DNA from: Asterias amurensis
Taxonomy: Eukaryota; Echinodermata; Asteroidea; Forcipulatida; Asteriidae
Direction of reading: 5' to 3'
DNA length: 64,000 nt
NCBI RefSeq assembly: GCF_032118995.1
Contig: NC_092653.1
Span: forward strand, 25,873,202 to 25,937,201
Shown: positions 46,601 to 55,845 of the stretch, piece by piece
Position numbering within the stretch: position 1 is the stretch's first letter
How the letters are laid out: every line of letters starts with the position of its first letter
The notes under the pieces: generated by a model
What the model was told of the DNA's origin: nothing
Database searches by the model: none
The model's input: the letters and a program-made list of their open reading frames with translations, nothing else
Made by a program: the position numbers and the translations under genes

Positions 46601-49557
46601 AAAATAATTATTAGCATAAAACCTGACTTGGTGTCGAGTAATGGGGAGAGGTTGATAGTATAAAACATTGTGAGAAACGGCTCCCTCTGAAGTGACGTAG
46701 TTTTCAAGAAAGATGTAATTTTCTGCAAATTTGATTTCGAGACCTCAAGTTTAGAATTTGAGGTCTCAAAATCGAGCATCTGAAAGCACACAACTTCGTG
46801 TGACAAGGGTGTTTTTTTTTATTTCATTCATATCTCGCAACTTCGACGACCAATTGAGCTAAAATTTTCACAGGTTTGTTATTTTATGCATATGTTTAGT
46901 TACACCAAGTGAGAAGACTGGTCTTTGACAATTACCAATAGTGTCCACTGTCTTTAAACAATGTTACACATAAAGGGACACCGGAAAGAAAAAGACCAAC
47001 TGAAAGATTGAATACTGATTACCGATATGACTAACCAAGTCTCACAGAGGCAAATTGTAGATGTCACAGCTCATTAAAAATAGCTGTTAAGACTTCTTTG
47101 ACTGGGAATGTTCGGGTGTTTCTTAATTGCATTTTCACTTGTATAAAACGTGTGAAGGTTTACATTCCCTTTAAAGAGCATGTACAAACCATCACTCAAT
47201 ACCTATGAGTCAGTATAGGAAAATCTGCCGTTTGTTTTACAGTCAACCCTTTTCACCCCTTCCCTAAACCTTTCGTCGTGCAAATGTACAAATTAAAAAA
47301 CCTCCATTTTCTTTGTAGAATCCCTGTATATTAATAATTATTATGTCATAATATTCTAGACGAGGAAAGGGTTGTCAAGAAGGCATCTTTGACAGTATTT
47401 ACACATAATTAAAATTTGCTGGTGAGAAGTTTCAATGAATGTAATGCAAGGAGAGACAAGGAGAGACAAGCCTTCAGACAACTAAAACTATGCATGCATT
47501 TAATTGTGAAATTCAGACTAATAACAGTGAAAAGGAGAAATAGTCAGAATCTTTGATTTGAGGATCAGCATTTAAGTCATGATTGTTGACCTACGATACA
47601 CATTTCAGAAGTCTCTCCTGCATTCGATCACCTCCCCAAACAAACAATGTTATTTTTGTAGTTTGTTTATAAAGGCAGTGAAAGGTTCCCATACAGGGTT
47701 TCTGTTTGGTAGCAATATTTTAGAGAAAAAAAAAATGAACTTAAAATGTGAAAAAAAAATAAGTTTAAAATACACTCAGAATATTGAAGGAATAGTCTTT
47801 TAAACAAATCACGTAATCTAGTTGTTATAGGTTTTGTTTTCAAATCGTAAATCATAATTATTTCAAAATTCCCGTTGCGCGTTTGCTCATCTTTAAAGGC
47901 AGTGGAAACTATTGGTAATTACTCAAAATAATTATTAGCAAAAAACCTTACTTGGTAACGAGTAATGGGGAGAGGTTGGTAGTATAAAACGGCTCCCTCT
48001 GAAGTGGAGTAGTATTCGAGAAAGAAGTAATTTTCCACGAATTTGATTTTCAGACCTCAAGTTTAGAATTTGAGGTCTCGAAATCCAGCATCTGAAAGCA
48101 CACAACTTCGTGTGACAAGGGTGTTTTTTTCTTTCATAGTTTTCTCGCAACTCCGACGACCAATCGAGCTCAAATTTTCACAGGTTTGTTATTTTATGCA
48201 TATGTTGAGATACAGCAAGTGAGAAACTGGTCTTTGACATTTACCAATAGTGTCTACTGTCTTTAAACAGGGGGTTGTATCTGCACTTTGTTCATGTTGG
48301 ATAATAATGGAGGTAGGAATAGACAATTTGAAATGAAAAATTTATCTTTAAAAAGTAGGCCTATCTTTAGAAATTAAAAAACGTGGTTTTCCACGATTTG
48401 TTTCAAATCCTCGTTTGGTTATAATGCAATTCTGCTCGATTCTTTTTCAATTTTATTCAACTTATCCAAACATTAGGCGGATTGCTGGTCATTAAACCAA
48501 CACTTCAACGAGTCTAAAGGAACCTGTTACTCTCTATAGATCTAGATCCATAACAAAATGCTGAGGCCTGATTTAGGATTGTTGCTAATTAGTGAAGGAT
48601 AGGTAGGCTGGCCAAAGTAATTACACAATGTGTCTTACTGGGTCAGAGGAAAAATGTCAACGTACAATTCCGTCTAAGCCAACATAATTTCAGTTTAATT
48701 TGACAGTTATAAGTACATACAAATAGTTAGTTGTCACGATCAAAGCAACAACACCAACAGTACGAAATAACTACAAAGAAATGTCAAACAAATCTACAGA
48801 AAACAGGTTTGTTTCTGTAAATCAATAATGCAATTAGAAACATGCCAAAACAAAACAATTTGTTGTCATCGTAAAGGAGTATATTAATTGATTTATGAAA
48901 CATTTTCAGAATAACGAACAAGTGGATGTTCCTAAAACGAGAAAGTGACTTCGACGCCATCATGGCCACATTGAGTTATATTCAAAGTATCTTTGTCATT
49001 GTTCGCAAATCGTACAAGCATGGAGGTAAAATTCTATATCCATGTTATATAAGTCAATAGATTTCATTAACTACATTCACAAATCAAGATGTGCCTGCCT
49101 AATTATTAAATATCATATCAAATTTTTATAAAATATCTAAACAATTATTTGTGGAACGTTTTAACGGGAGGTGACTAGAATGTTATTTGTCTAATGTGTG
49201 CTTTAACAAGGACAACTCAATGAGTAGTAAATATGTTTACTTGAGATGGAATTAAAATACTGCAAGACAGATCCACAATGTCAATATTTATATGTATTTG
49301 GTATTGAATAACAAACCTTCCATGGTATGAAGATCAGATGTGTAGCGTACTCCCCAATCTCCTGCCGTATCACCCAGCGCGTCTGCCAGCAAGCCGTTGG
49401 CCGTGTTCTGTAGCGAGACGCCGGTACAACTTGTCCCGTTCACTGCCGCTAAGGCCTCCTCGGCCGCACCGCGATCCTCTGGAGAAATCAGTGATGCTAT
49501 GCTGAATCGGTTAGCTCTGGGTGACAGTGGATTTTGGTCCGTTTGATTCAAATCCAT
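25281..49557 (-). CDS. Tbx1: T-box transcription factor, Tbx1/10 class (nine coding exons)
   Basis: Coding exons in transcription order are 49557-49317, 41890-41551, 31099-31018, 30551-30360, 29604-29449, 27313-27246, 26562-26518, 25956-25829 and 25675-25281, all GT-AG with compatible phases. They encode about 548 aa. The T-box spans about residues 167-359: [88 protein letters not shown]. These match Tbx1 better than Tbx20, Tbx2 or Brachyury ([17 protein letters not shown] after FAKGFREC). T-box proteins bind DNA in the nucleus; Tbx1/10 patterns pharynx and mesoderm in other deuterostomes. Residues 18-24 (FSIASLI) resemble an eh1 Groucho-binding motif, and KRRR at 151-154 is a likely nuclear signal. 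The ATG is preceded in frame by TGA. The tail after the T-box is the least certain part, with a short exon 7 and a Cys where Tbx1 proteins have Trp. Confidence 0.92.
25829..25956 (-). CDS. Tbx1: Tbx1 exon 8 (tail)
   Basis: The acceptor is TTTTTCTTTAG and the donor is GTAAGT; it enters in phase 2 and leaves in phase 1. Residues 376-417 are basic and Ser/Gln-rich ([19 protein letters not shown], then HRQQSNEQ). No known domain is seen. The frame is open through the whole exon. Confidence 0.65.
26518..26562 (-). CDS. Tbx1: Tbx1 exon 7 (45-base exon, tail)
   Basis: The acceptor is TCTACTTTTCAG and the donor is GTTAGC. Read in phase it gives residues 360-374, [15 protein letters not shown]. The split codon becomes Cys, where Tbx1 proteins usually have Trp after Asp-Asp/Glu-Asp. 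The call rests on splice sites and phase only; it could be an alternative exon. Confidence 0.6.
27158..27223. repeat. Poly-T with TTTG repeats, then G run
   Basis: It comprises a run of about 26 T, five TTTG units, a run of T and nine G. The lysine-rich ORFs on the minus strand here come only from this tract. It lies within Tbx1 intron 6. Confidence 0.85.
27246..27313 (-). CDS. Tbx1: Tbx1 exon 6 (end of T-box)
   Basis: It encodes residues 338-359 plus two bases: [15 protein letters not shown], then RECDPDD. This is the C-terminal T-box helix that enters the minor groove. The donor is TG|GTAAGTG. Confidence 0.93.
27570..27848 (-). mobile_element. tRNA-derived SINE, near full length
   Basis: Read on the minus strand: A box GTGGCCGAGCGGTTAGAAG, B box GGGTTCGAATCCCCAGCCGT, then ACACTTGTGTCCCTAAGCAA and TGGGACGTAAAGCCGTTGGT, to AACCATTACATGGTGCTAAG. 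It lies in Tbx1 intron 5. Confidence 0.85.
28414..28450 (-). mobile_element. Hairpin signature, possible Penelope-like element end, copy 3
   Basis: The minus strand reads CTTGAAGATGATCAGAGCTT, then CTTGATAGACACGTCGG, a diverged form of the motif at 22496. Confidence 0.35.
29449..29604 (-). CDS. Tbx1: Tbx1 exon 5 (T-box)
   Basis: It encodes residues 286-337, exactly 52 codons: [20 protein letters not shown] then [14 protein letters not shown]. The acceptor is GTCTATAG and the donor is GTAAGG. The variable loop reads [12 protein letters not shown], where vertebrate Tbx1 also varies. Confidence 0.95.
30360..30551 (-). CDS. Tbx1: Tbx1 exon 4 (T-box core)
   Basis: It encodes residues 222-285, exactly 64 codons: [20 protein letters not shown] at the start and [14 protein letters not shown] at the end. 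The middle ([19 protein letters not shown]) carries the DNA-contact region typical of Tbx1. The acceptor is TTTCCTAG and the donor is GTAAGT. Confidence 0.95.
30597..30965 (+). mobile_element. Chimeric MITE end fused to SINE body
   Basis: AAAGGCACTGGACACTATTG, the MITE terminal block, runs directly into GGGTTCGAATCCCCAGCCGT, the SINE B box and body. The tRNA A-box half of the SINE is missing. The tail ends GTGCGCTATAAGACTTCGAT with ATT units. It lies in Tbx1 intron 3. Confidence 0.75.
31018..31099 (-). CDS. Tbx1: Tbx1 exon 3 (T-box)
   Basis: It encodes Arg194 (split) to 221: [20 protein letters not shown] followed by LMMDFVP. The acceptor is TTTGATCAG and the donor is GTAAGTT, ending in phase 0. 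Confidence 0.93.
32520..32760. other. GC-richer island with inverted repeats in Tbx1 intron 2
   Basis: It contains GATTCTGC and GCAGAATC, and CACGGTGTACCGTG and CTACACCGTACCG, in a clearly GC-richer stretch. It is open for 64 codons on the plus strand but no family is recognised. It could be a decayed element or regulatory DNA. Confidence 0.4.
33550..33571. repeat. AAT microsatellite
   Basis: Seven AAT units follow AATACTT. It is an ordinary intronic microsatellite. Confidence 0.85.
33905..34085. repeat. Hairpin-rich repeat in Tbx1 intron 2
   Basis: ACTGACGCCCTCATCGGGCT, then AGTCTTCATCAC, is followed by GTGATGAAGACT and CGTCTTAAAGACG about 110 bases on. The reverse complement of the first block (GAAGACTAGCCCGATGAGGG) recalls ends of Penelope-like or DIRS elements; the class is uncertain. 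Confidence 0.4.
35153..35290 (-). mobile_element. Possible Penelope-like element end, copy 4
   Basis: It shares GGTTTGCGGTAACACCATGT with 22412. The minus strand reads GAAGACGATCAGATCATACT, then GATCGAAACGTGGAG, the best-preserved stem with the copy at 22496. Confidence 0.5.
36332..36354. repeat. Poly-A tract
   Basis: It is 23 A in a row. It could be the tail of a plus-strand retroelement, but no recognisable body precedes it. Confidence 0.8.
37178..37247. repeat. GTT microsatellite
   Basis: About 23 GTT/GCT/ATT triplets are seen, mostly GTT, in Tbx1 intron 2. Confidence 0.9.
39897..40272 (-). mobile_element. MITE, CACTATTGG family, copy 4
   Basis: In reverse orientation it runs from TTAAAGAACCTGGACACTAT to ACCAATAGTGTCCACTGCCT, then TTAAAG. 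The body is complete. Confidence 0.85.
41119..41487 (-). mobile_element. Related MITE subfamily, copy 5
   Basis: Ends are CCATTGGACACTTTCGGTAA and GTACCGAAATTGCCAATGAC. It shares AACAAACCTGTGAAAATTTA and CTCAATCGGTCAT with the main family, but the middle differs. It is a diverged relative. Confidence 0.6.
41551..41890 (-). CDS. Tbx1: Tbx1 exon 2 (acidic linker, NLS, start of T-box)
   Basis: It encodes residues 81-193: a Ser/Asp-rich linker, then [10 protein letters not shown], then [20 protein letters not shown], the start of the T-box. An alternative acceptor six bases upstream (CTATAG instead of TTTCAG) keeps the frame and would change Ala to Val-Ser-Ala. The donor is GTTAGT. Confidence 0.92.
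42567..42870. repeat. 105-bp minisatellite, nearly three units
   Basis: Units recur at about 105 bases: GGCACTAGACTAGAGATGC, GATAGTGAGATG, CAGAAGAGGAAGATGAGAG and GTGGGATGTCTCGGGAACTA. Because 105 is a multiple of three, the minus strand stays open for 98 codons, but the repeat explains the ORF. It is in Tbx1 intron 1. Confidence 0.85.
45375..45602 (+). pseudogene. Decayed non-LTR retrotransposon ORF end
   Basis: The plus strand reads FSFDAPRI, a stop (TGA at 45405-45407), then [20 protein letters not shown] and ETYLYQ, ending at TGA 45600-45602. The pattern F-x-x-x-AP-x-x-W-NNLP-x-x-IR followed by F-KK-L-T-L is the usual C-terminal end of LINE ORF2 proteins, with the stop at the Trp position. 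Only this end remains. The 116-codon minus-strand ORF here is its shadow. Confidence 0.8.
46165..46532 (-). mobile_element. MITE, CACTATTGG family, copy 6
   Basis: It is in reverse orientation, starting TTAAAGACACTGGACACTAT. The right end was altered: TACCAAGTAATATTATGAGT, then ACCTAGTGTCCACTGCCT, so the normal AATTATTTTGAGTAATTACC block is lost. Confidence 0.8.
46569..46957 (+). mobile_element. MITE, CACTATTGG family, copy 7
   Basis: It is full length in forward orientation, from TTAAAGGCAGTGGACACTAT to CAATAGTGTCCACTGTCTTT. It abuts copy 6 head to head, joined by a duplicated stretch of about 40 bases. Confidence 0.88.
47893..48267 (+). mobile_element. MITE, CACTATTGG family, copy 8
   Basis: It runs from TTAAAGGCAGTGGAAACTAT to CAATAGTGTCTACTGTCTTT. 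It is missing the ACATTGTGAGAAA piece before GGCTCCCTCTGAAG. Confidence 0.87.
49317..49557 (-). CDS. Tbx1: Tbx1 exon 1 (start, eh1-like motif)
   Basis: It encodes residues 1-80, with one base left over. The start is the ATG at 49557, because the upstream frame runs only four codons before TGA. FSIASLI at residues 18-24 fits the F-x-I-x-x-hydrophobic pattern of eh1 repression motifs. The donor is G|GTTTGT, weaker than the others. Confidence 0.85.
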
Positions 49558-50503
49558 AGCCAAAAAGACTCAAATTAAGGGTAACTACCGCCTCCCTGGT
49601 AAACCCAATCTCTCCTTTTATAAGTTGCTGCTTTGTGTTTGTTCTTATAGCAAGTATAGCTGATCTTGAAGATGCAACGACTGTCAACGATGTCAAGGGA
49701 CGGCCGAATTAAGTCGATTTTCCTCTTTGATTCCCACGCAAGACTCTATTCAAGAAGGCTTTTTTGAAGAGATTTACAGAGCAGTGACAATCATTAAGTA
49801 AATTTACACCATTCGCTGGAGTCAATGTGGGGTACCGTTGCAGACCGCTGGCCCGTCGGGTCAACAGAGACACAACCGGTGGTGCTGGGGCAACGTCCGT
49901 GCGATGTCGGCATCCAAGTCTACTCTCTATCCCTACAGTTGGCGTGTGGAATCAGTGGCGTGTTAAGTACACAGTGGTACACTAATTTTGTGTATCACAG
50001 TCACATACACGGCCCAGTAAAGCTTGATAAGGTTTGAAACGCTGACAATCTAACAAGAGTTGAGGTTGTTCACAGTAGATGATCAGTGTACACTGATCCA
50101 AGAAGAACCAAAACAATTCGTAGTAAAGGAGACTAGTCATGATATAGTGTAGAGTCGGTCATTTAGAAAAGGGGCTGGCCCTTAGGCTGTGGACATTAGT
50201 GATAGGGGCTGGCTACAGGCCCGCCATTGGCGCGAAAAATACATCAAAGCTAAAGTGAGTGGCAGCTTTACCACTTAAATCTCTCATTGTCCCCCTACCT
50301 AGCTCTTAAATCATTGGCTACCGTCGACTTAACCACGTCAACAATATTAAAATTAATGCTAATGAGCTCATGACGAACCGGTGACATTTCATCAGTAAAA
50401 TTTCAATATCAGAATAATAGCCTGGTCCGTTGCCGTGTTATGACGAGGCGGGCGCAAGACGTATAAAGTTGACAGTTAAGGGTTGTTGAAGTCTGTCTTG
50501 AAA
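49558..50503. promoter_or_regulatory. Divergent promoter region between Tbx1 and the 76-aa protein gene
   Basis: About 0.95 kb separates two outward-pointing starts. The part at 49825-50030 and again 50400-50500 is less AT-rich than surrounding DNA. Only the TATA-like box at 50462 is distinct. A shared promoter is inference. Confidence 0.45.
50461..50470 (+). promoter_or_regulatory. TATA-like box of the 76-aa protein gene
   Basis: GTATAAAGTT lies about 42 bases before the ATG at 50504. With transcription starting about 30 bases downstream of the box, the 5' untranslated region would be very short. This is inference from spacing only. Confidence 0.35.
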
Positions 50504-50548
50504 ATGAAGGAAGTAGGACCGTCTGAACGGGAGAGACAGCTCGCGGAC
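50504..50548 (+). CDS. Exon 1 of the 76-aa protein gene
   Basis: It is 15 codons from ATG to the donor GTGAGT, in phase 0. The context AAAATGA is acceptable for a metazoan start. The reason to call it is its exact phase match to the exon at 52850. Confidence 0.55.
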
Positions 50549-53035
50549 GTGAGTGTCTCTCAAACACGTTCCCATATGACTACATAAAAGTGCACTGCTT
50601 AACACTATACCTGGACATCAGGTCACCTTACCCCATACCAATGACAAATACAAGTTTCCTTAATTATTTTCTAATAAAATATTGAAATGTTATGAAACGA
50701 CCCCCCCCCCCCCCACGAAAAAGGTGACACACCGTACGAAATAATAAGTACATAAAGGCCTTACATTTAAAAAAAAATCCTAAAAAATAAAAATTAATTA
50801 CTTGGTAACTGTGATGTGGTATTAATATTAATATAAAAAAACTTAAAAAATGGTGGATCTATTGCTTTTGTAAGTTACTTTGGTCTTCTCGTTCGACATT
50901 TGAACTTGTTTTTATTAGACGACGGGTAGACAAGTCTAACAATGACATATTATGCCTATATACTGCTGTACAATAAAACAAAACGTTACGTACTGCTCTG
51001 ACATCTTTCTTTTGATAATTGAACAAACTTATGTTTTGTTGTACATTATGCATATTTTGGGTGTTAAACCATGGTGTTATGGTTTTGGATAGCTTTGTCC
51101 AGATATTAGCCGCATCCATGTTAATGAAAGCATGTCATAATGCTGTACATGTTTCTTACTGAATTGAAATGATAGGATCTTTAATGATTGGAAGCTAACG
51201 ATGTCACCCATATTATCACATTCTATAAAACCCTGGAAAACCAATGTTACTACACAACAAGACTAGCCCGTCGAGATAGTTACGATCACGGGACACATAT
51301 CCCAATTACATAGTGTTGATAGATTGACAACAAATACAACACATCAACTGTTTCGAGTGTTTTTCAGAGTGTAATGTGATCACTGGAAATACAAAATGGC
51401 CTCTCATCCTGTTTTGGCGCAAGGGCGTGGTTGCGTTTAATCAAAGGGGTGAATCTTTGTAAACAATGAGTCTTTAAATCATGAATGATACAGGCACTCG
51501 GTATAGGGCCTATATCTTAAGTTAGTGTCTCTGATATACCTTACATGACCTGGACAAAGTTCTTCCTTGATATAATGTCTAGAAGTGCATGGAAGAACTT
51601 ATGAGAGTTGTAATGTGTAGGCAGAGAGATCTATAGCATAAAACTCTATCCAATGGTGCTCCTGTAAAACTTGAATAGTATAAGGCCTATGTGGCTGGCT
51701 GGAAATAATGCTAAGTCGATATCACTTTCTACCTTATTAGGTGCGTTTCAGTATAGATAGGGCCTACACATTCAAACCGGCAACCTACAGCAAAATGGGC
51801 AATGGGCCAGTTGTGTGAAGGTCCTCTAGCTAGAAAGTATGTACAAACCAATGAGAGCTGTTGCCAAACAGTTAGTTATAAAAACAAAGAGGGACAATAA
51901 TATAATGAGGTCTCCGATTGCAGGTGTTTACATATTAAGTGTGTGGCTTATAGTTCCCTCACTATGACGTAATTAGGGAAATAAGTGTGTTAAGTAAAGA
52001 CCACATGTGGAATGAAGAGTGACCATAAAGTACTGGAATGTGGTTGTATCTGATTTCAGCTCAGTGTCCTTATCAAAACACTTAACTCATCCTCAATCAG
52101 TCGCAGCAGTTGCACCTTCGCATTAATTGAGTTTTAACCCATTCAAGATTTCACCACCTCCTTGCTTGCCAACTTCTTTTTCTAAGTCACGACAAGTGAT
52201 AAGCAGAAGGAATACAAACATACAAGGATTGAATCTTAAAACATTTGAGACTTTCAGTCAAAGACAGTTGGGTTTTGTAATCCATGATTTGGGTATGTTA
52301 TGCCCCTCGAGGAACCTATATATGTTATGCCTTTTTGAGGGAAGAACAAAAGTTGTTTTCGGTGGAGTGTTCGAGTTGTTGGTATTGGATGTAGCTAGCT
52401 CTACTTATACCACTTTGTAATCAAGTGATGTAGTGACGCAGATTGGCTTGCTAGGGTAAGTTGTGAAAAATGATTAAATTCAGAGAAAATAAACATTTAT
52501 ATTTTGTAATTTATTGACCTCCCTTATAACTAATTTAAGAATTACTTAGCTGTGCCAATTCAGACGGTAACTTTTGCTTTAACATTAAGACGATAATGAT
52601 TGTTTGGAATGTATTCTAAACAATTACAATCATCAATTTGCTTTCAATTTATGAAACTGACTGATTCGTAGACATTTGACTTAAGTTACTTAACTTTCAT
52701 AGCTCTGCAAGAAAAGAAGAGTTAGAATTGTTTCAGATGATAGGAAAACTTTCTCACCAGGATTGTGTATAAGTACAAGACAAACAAATATTTGTTTTTA
52801 TGAATGACTCGTTGCCACGGGATGGATGTTTTTTGCTGTTTGTTGGTAGGATCTCTACGGTTCGACCTATCCCCTCTACCCTAACGCGCTGATTGACAAA
52901 TTCCCGCGTCCGTACAAACCTTTCCAGGCTCCGGAGGTGTATTTCAATATGAGATCGCCGTGTGAACGTGCCAAATCCTCCATCCTTCTAGCCGAACAAA
53001 CATACAAGGAAAAGACCAGAAAGATTCGTACTTGA
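50504..53035 (+). CDS. Small two-exon gene, 76-aa protein of unknown function
   Basis: Exon 1, 50504-50548, encodes MKEVGPSERERQLAD and ends at donor GTGAGT in phase 0. Exon 2, 52850-53035, follows acceptor TTGTTGGTAG and encodes 61 residues beginning DLYGSTYPLYPNALIDKF and ending KEKTRKIRT, then TGA. The protein is rich in Tyr, Pro, Lys and Arg, with no signal peptide or membrane segment. Exon 2 is GC-richer than its surroundings and has a Tyr/Pro-rich composition unlike random ORFs here. I do not recognise the family. Small Tyr/Pro-rich proteins of this kind occur among ciliary microtubule-associated proteins, but that is only a guess. The gene is divergent from Tbx1. A TATA-like box lies 42 bases before the ATG, and an AATAAA lies at 53557-53562. 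Confidence 0.65.
50549..52849 (+). other. Intron of the 76-aa protein gene
   Basis: It has GTGAGT at the donor and TTGGTAG at the acceptor. It contains a C run at 50701-50714 and no recognised element. The 97-codon ORF at 52127-52420 starts at TTG and shows no family signal. Confidence 0.6.
52850..53035 (+). CDS. Terminal exon of the 76-aa protein gene
   Basis: It has 61 codons plus TGA after a TAG acceptor. Codon use is GC-rich in third positions compared with the AT-rich flanks. PRPYKPFQAPEVYFNMRSP is the most distinctive stretch. If exon 1 is wrong, this exon could belong to another upstream exon. Confidence 0.75.
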   Translation, partial: DLYGSTYPLYPNALIDKFPRPYKPFQAPEVYFNMRSPCERAKSSILLAEQTYKEKTRKIRT

Positions 53036-53556
53036 TAGAAAGACCTTTACCACACTTCTAGTAAAGCTGTTGCGAGAGTGATGCAGAATGAGCTCAGACA
53101 TGAAGTTGGAAGTCAATGTACATACCCCATGTGAATCATTTAGCTTTGCCACTCAATCTCCATCTTGTTAAAGGCACGCCTGGCATTGATACAAACAACG
53201 GGGTCTCTCGTCGAACAGTCTACCGGTCGACATGGAGCGATTGTTCCCTCTAGTCCCGATCGCTAGACCCGCAAACCGATCCAGGTATTGGGGTTTTCAG
53301 AGGTAAGTCTGGACGGTTGGTACTGTTTTTCACATCAGGAATAAGAGACGGTCGGGTCTATGGTTGGGTTATCTCTGCAGACTGAAACCGCTAGTAGAGG
53401 TCAAAGGTCATGTGAATTAGAAATCGAAGCCATTTTGTTTTGCTCACAACGAGTCATATTCAAGTGGTTAGATCTGAATATACGCGTTTGATATTAATGA
53501 TGCGAAACTGCAACATTATATAGTATTTACCTTTATGACAGAACCAGATTGTGCTT

Positions 53557-53562
53557 AATAAA
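53557..53562 (+). promoter_or_regulatory. Candidate poly(A) signal of the 76-aa protein gene
   Basis: AATAAA lies about 520 bases after the stop codon at 53033-53035. It is a candidate only. Confidence 0.3.
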
Positions 53563-54301
53563 TTGCGATATAACTCCTTGTTCTTATAAATTTCGTTGTA
53601 AACCGCTCGGTCGAATATCATTTATAATTTTTTTTTTTAAAGTCAGACAATAAATGAAATATTCATTTTGAAATGTATCATGACAATGCAGACTGAGTTG
53701 GTTTATCAATGTTGTGGTATTTATCATAGGTTACGAGTTCGGTAATAATACAATGAAAGAATGAATGTAAAACTTAATTTTGTCCCAATTTACCGAGAAT
53801 GAAATAATGACGTCACTTGCCATAGTTTGACATTATTTCCATGGAAACACATGTGGTAAATGACCCATGACCTTTAAAAAGGTATGGATTGGTCCTTGGT
53901 TCAACCCTGTTTCGAAGCTTCAAAGCAGAATCCCCCATTTGTTTACAAGTATGGTAAAAACAAAAGTTGTTGATTTTACCAGTTCAGTCTATGTAAATTG
54001 TTATGCTATGTTTTTTTTTAAATATTTCCTGAAGAAAACAAAAACTCATAAGGCCTATCATTCATAAAGTTTTGAGAAAACATTTAGAATACTTACCCGT
54101 TTGTCAAAATGTTTGATTTAACTCTTATTAGTAACAGCTGATTCTTATATTGCTGCCAATTTATGGTAGCGAGGAATCAGTCTATTTAGTCATCACATAA
54201 TTCGAAAGAAATCAGTTGAATAATTAGTCACGTGGTATAAATTACGTATCTCTCAAAAGACATTGTTTCTGAAACGAAATCTATGAACAAACATCACGAT
54301 C

Positions 54302-54574
54302 TTAAAGGAACACGTTGCCTTGGATCGGTCGAGTTGGTCTATGAAAAGCGTTTGTAACCTTTTGTTATAAAATGCATATGATTAGAAAGATATTTTAAAA
54401 TGTAGAATATAATGATCCACACAAGTATCACTCGAAATGCGTGGTCTTCCGTTTACTTCGTCGACTAACATAAATCGTTTTAAATCATCTTTCTAACCAT
54501 ATGCATTTTATAACAAACGATTAAACGCTTTTCAGAGACCAACTCGACCGATCCAAGGCAACGTGTTCCTTTAA
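54302..54574. mobile_element. Palindromic MITE, complete copy
   Basis: Ends are TTAAAGGAACACGTTGCCTT with GGATCGGTCGAGTTGGTCT, and their complement ACCAACTCGACCGATCCAAG with GCAACGTGTTCCTTTAA. Inner arms hold TTATAAAATGCATATGATTA and its complement. The length is 273 bases. It is the reference for the truncated copy at 20287. Confidence 0.88.
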
Positions 54575-55457
54575 TAGTTTACTTTTTTTTTAAATTGGGG
54601 CATTCAGGTTGTAGTTTCTTCCCTGCATGTTTTTTTTTTTTTTTTAATCCGCTTCGGACTAGAAACCTTGTATTTTTTGTTTAGTCTTCAGTACCCCCCC
54701 CCCCCGACTACGTGGGTTTACCCATTGAGTGTTTTTATCCCATCTAAACTTAGATTTTGTCAACATTTTCTCTTCAGCCTATGTGTTACAGCGAAAGGCA
54801 CATTATTCTAGGGTTTTATTATCAGATATTACTAATAAAGGTCTTTTGTTGGGTTTTTAGACTCTCAGTTCTTCGACTCAGACTCGTCATTGAAACAGAT
54901 CTCCCAAAAACATGGACAATATTGTGTTTTACGGTTACTGATGTAATTATTGTGAAACTTGTAACCTAGGGCCTTATCTATTAATTTGCAAAGTATGTCT
55001 CTAACTAATTAAGCAAATTAATAAAAATCAATTATTAAACATTGACTTTATGATTTCGATATATTCAATAAGTCCATGACGATTTGTAATTCGTAGGTTT
55101 TGAAAGACAAACTAAATTTTGGATGTTGTAAACAGTTCAGTTCTGCAAAGGGTGTAGTTGAACAAAACACCTCATGTCTGCTTGCAGGTTCCCACATACG
55201 TCTTTCCCATAATGGCCATGGTTGTCAAGCACACGGCCACCAGACTAATGATTAATTGTACTTAACTGCATCTATGATTACAAGTGGCAATAGGGTCAAA
55301 GGTCAAATTGAGGAGGCAATGGTACAAGTGTCGAAGGTCATCTACGAACCCAGTTCAGATCTTGCTGCTAGTCAGTTGTTGTTCTCGTGTAGTACAGAAG
55401 TTGACACCATCTCAAATTTATAAACCACTCTTAAAGCATGGGAGTCTACCTCCATCC

Positions 55458-55845
55458 TTAAAGGCACTGTACACTTTTGGTAATTATTCAAAATCATTAT
55501 TAGCATAAAACCATACTTAGTAAAGAAGAATGGGGAGAGGTTGATAGTTTTAAAAACATTGTGAGAAACGGCTCCCTCTGTGAAGTAACGCAGATTTTGA
55601 GAAAGAAGTCATTTCTCACAAAATATTTGAATTGAATTCGAGACTTCAGCTGAGGTCTCGAATTCAAGCATCTGGAAGCACACAACTTATGCCACAGGGG
55701 TGTTTTTTCTTCCATTATTCTCTCGCATCTTCAACGACGAATTGAGTTCAAATGTTCACAGGTTTGTTATGTTGTGCATATGTTGAGATACACCAAGTGA
55801 GTAGATTGGTCTTTAACAATTACTTATAGTGTCCACTGTCTTTAA
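55458..55845 (+). mobile_element. MITE, CACTATTGG family, copy 9
   Basis: It runs from TTAAAGGCACTGTACACTTT to TTATAGTGTCCACTGTCTTT. The body is complete, with diverged TIRs. Confidence 0.83.

Larger units (their letters stand above)
41891..49316 (-). other. Tbx1 intron 1 (7.4 kb)
   Basis: It holds the 105-bp minisatellite, a retrotransposon fragment near 45375, and MITE copies 6 to 8. A repeat with AAAGGGCAAGGGCACCCTTG lies near 43555. No exon is supported. Confidence 0.7.

Noticed and set aside
52127..52420. 97-codon ORF inside the intron of the 76-aa gene
   Set aside because: It starts at TTG and has neither splice sites nor family signal.
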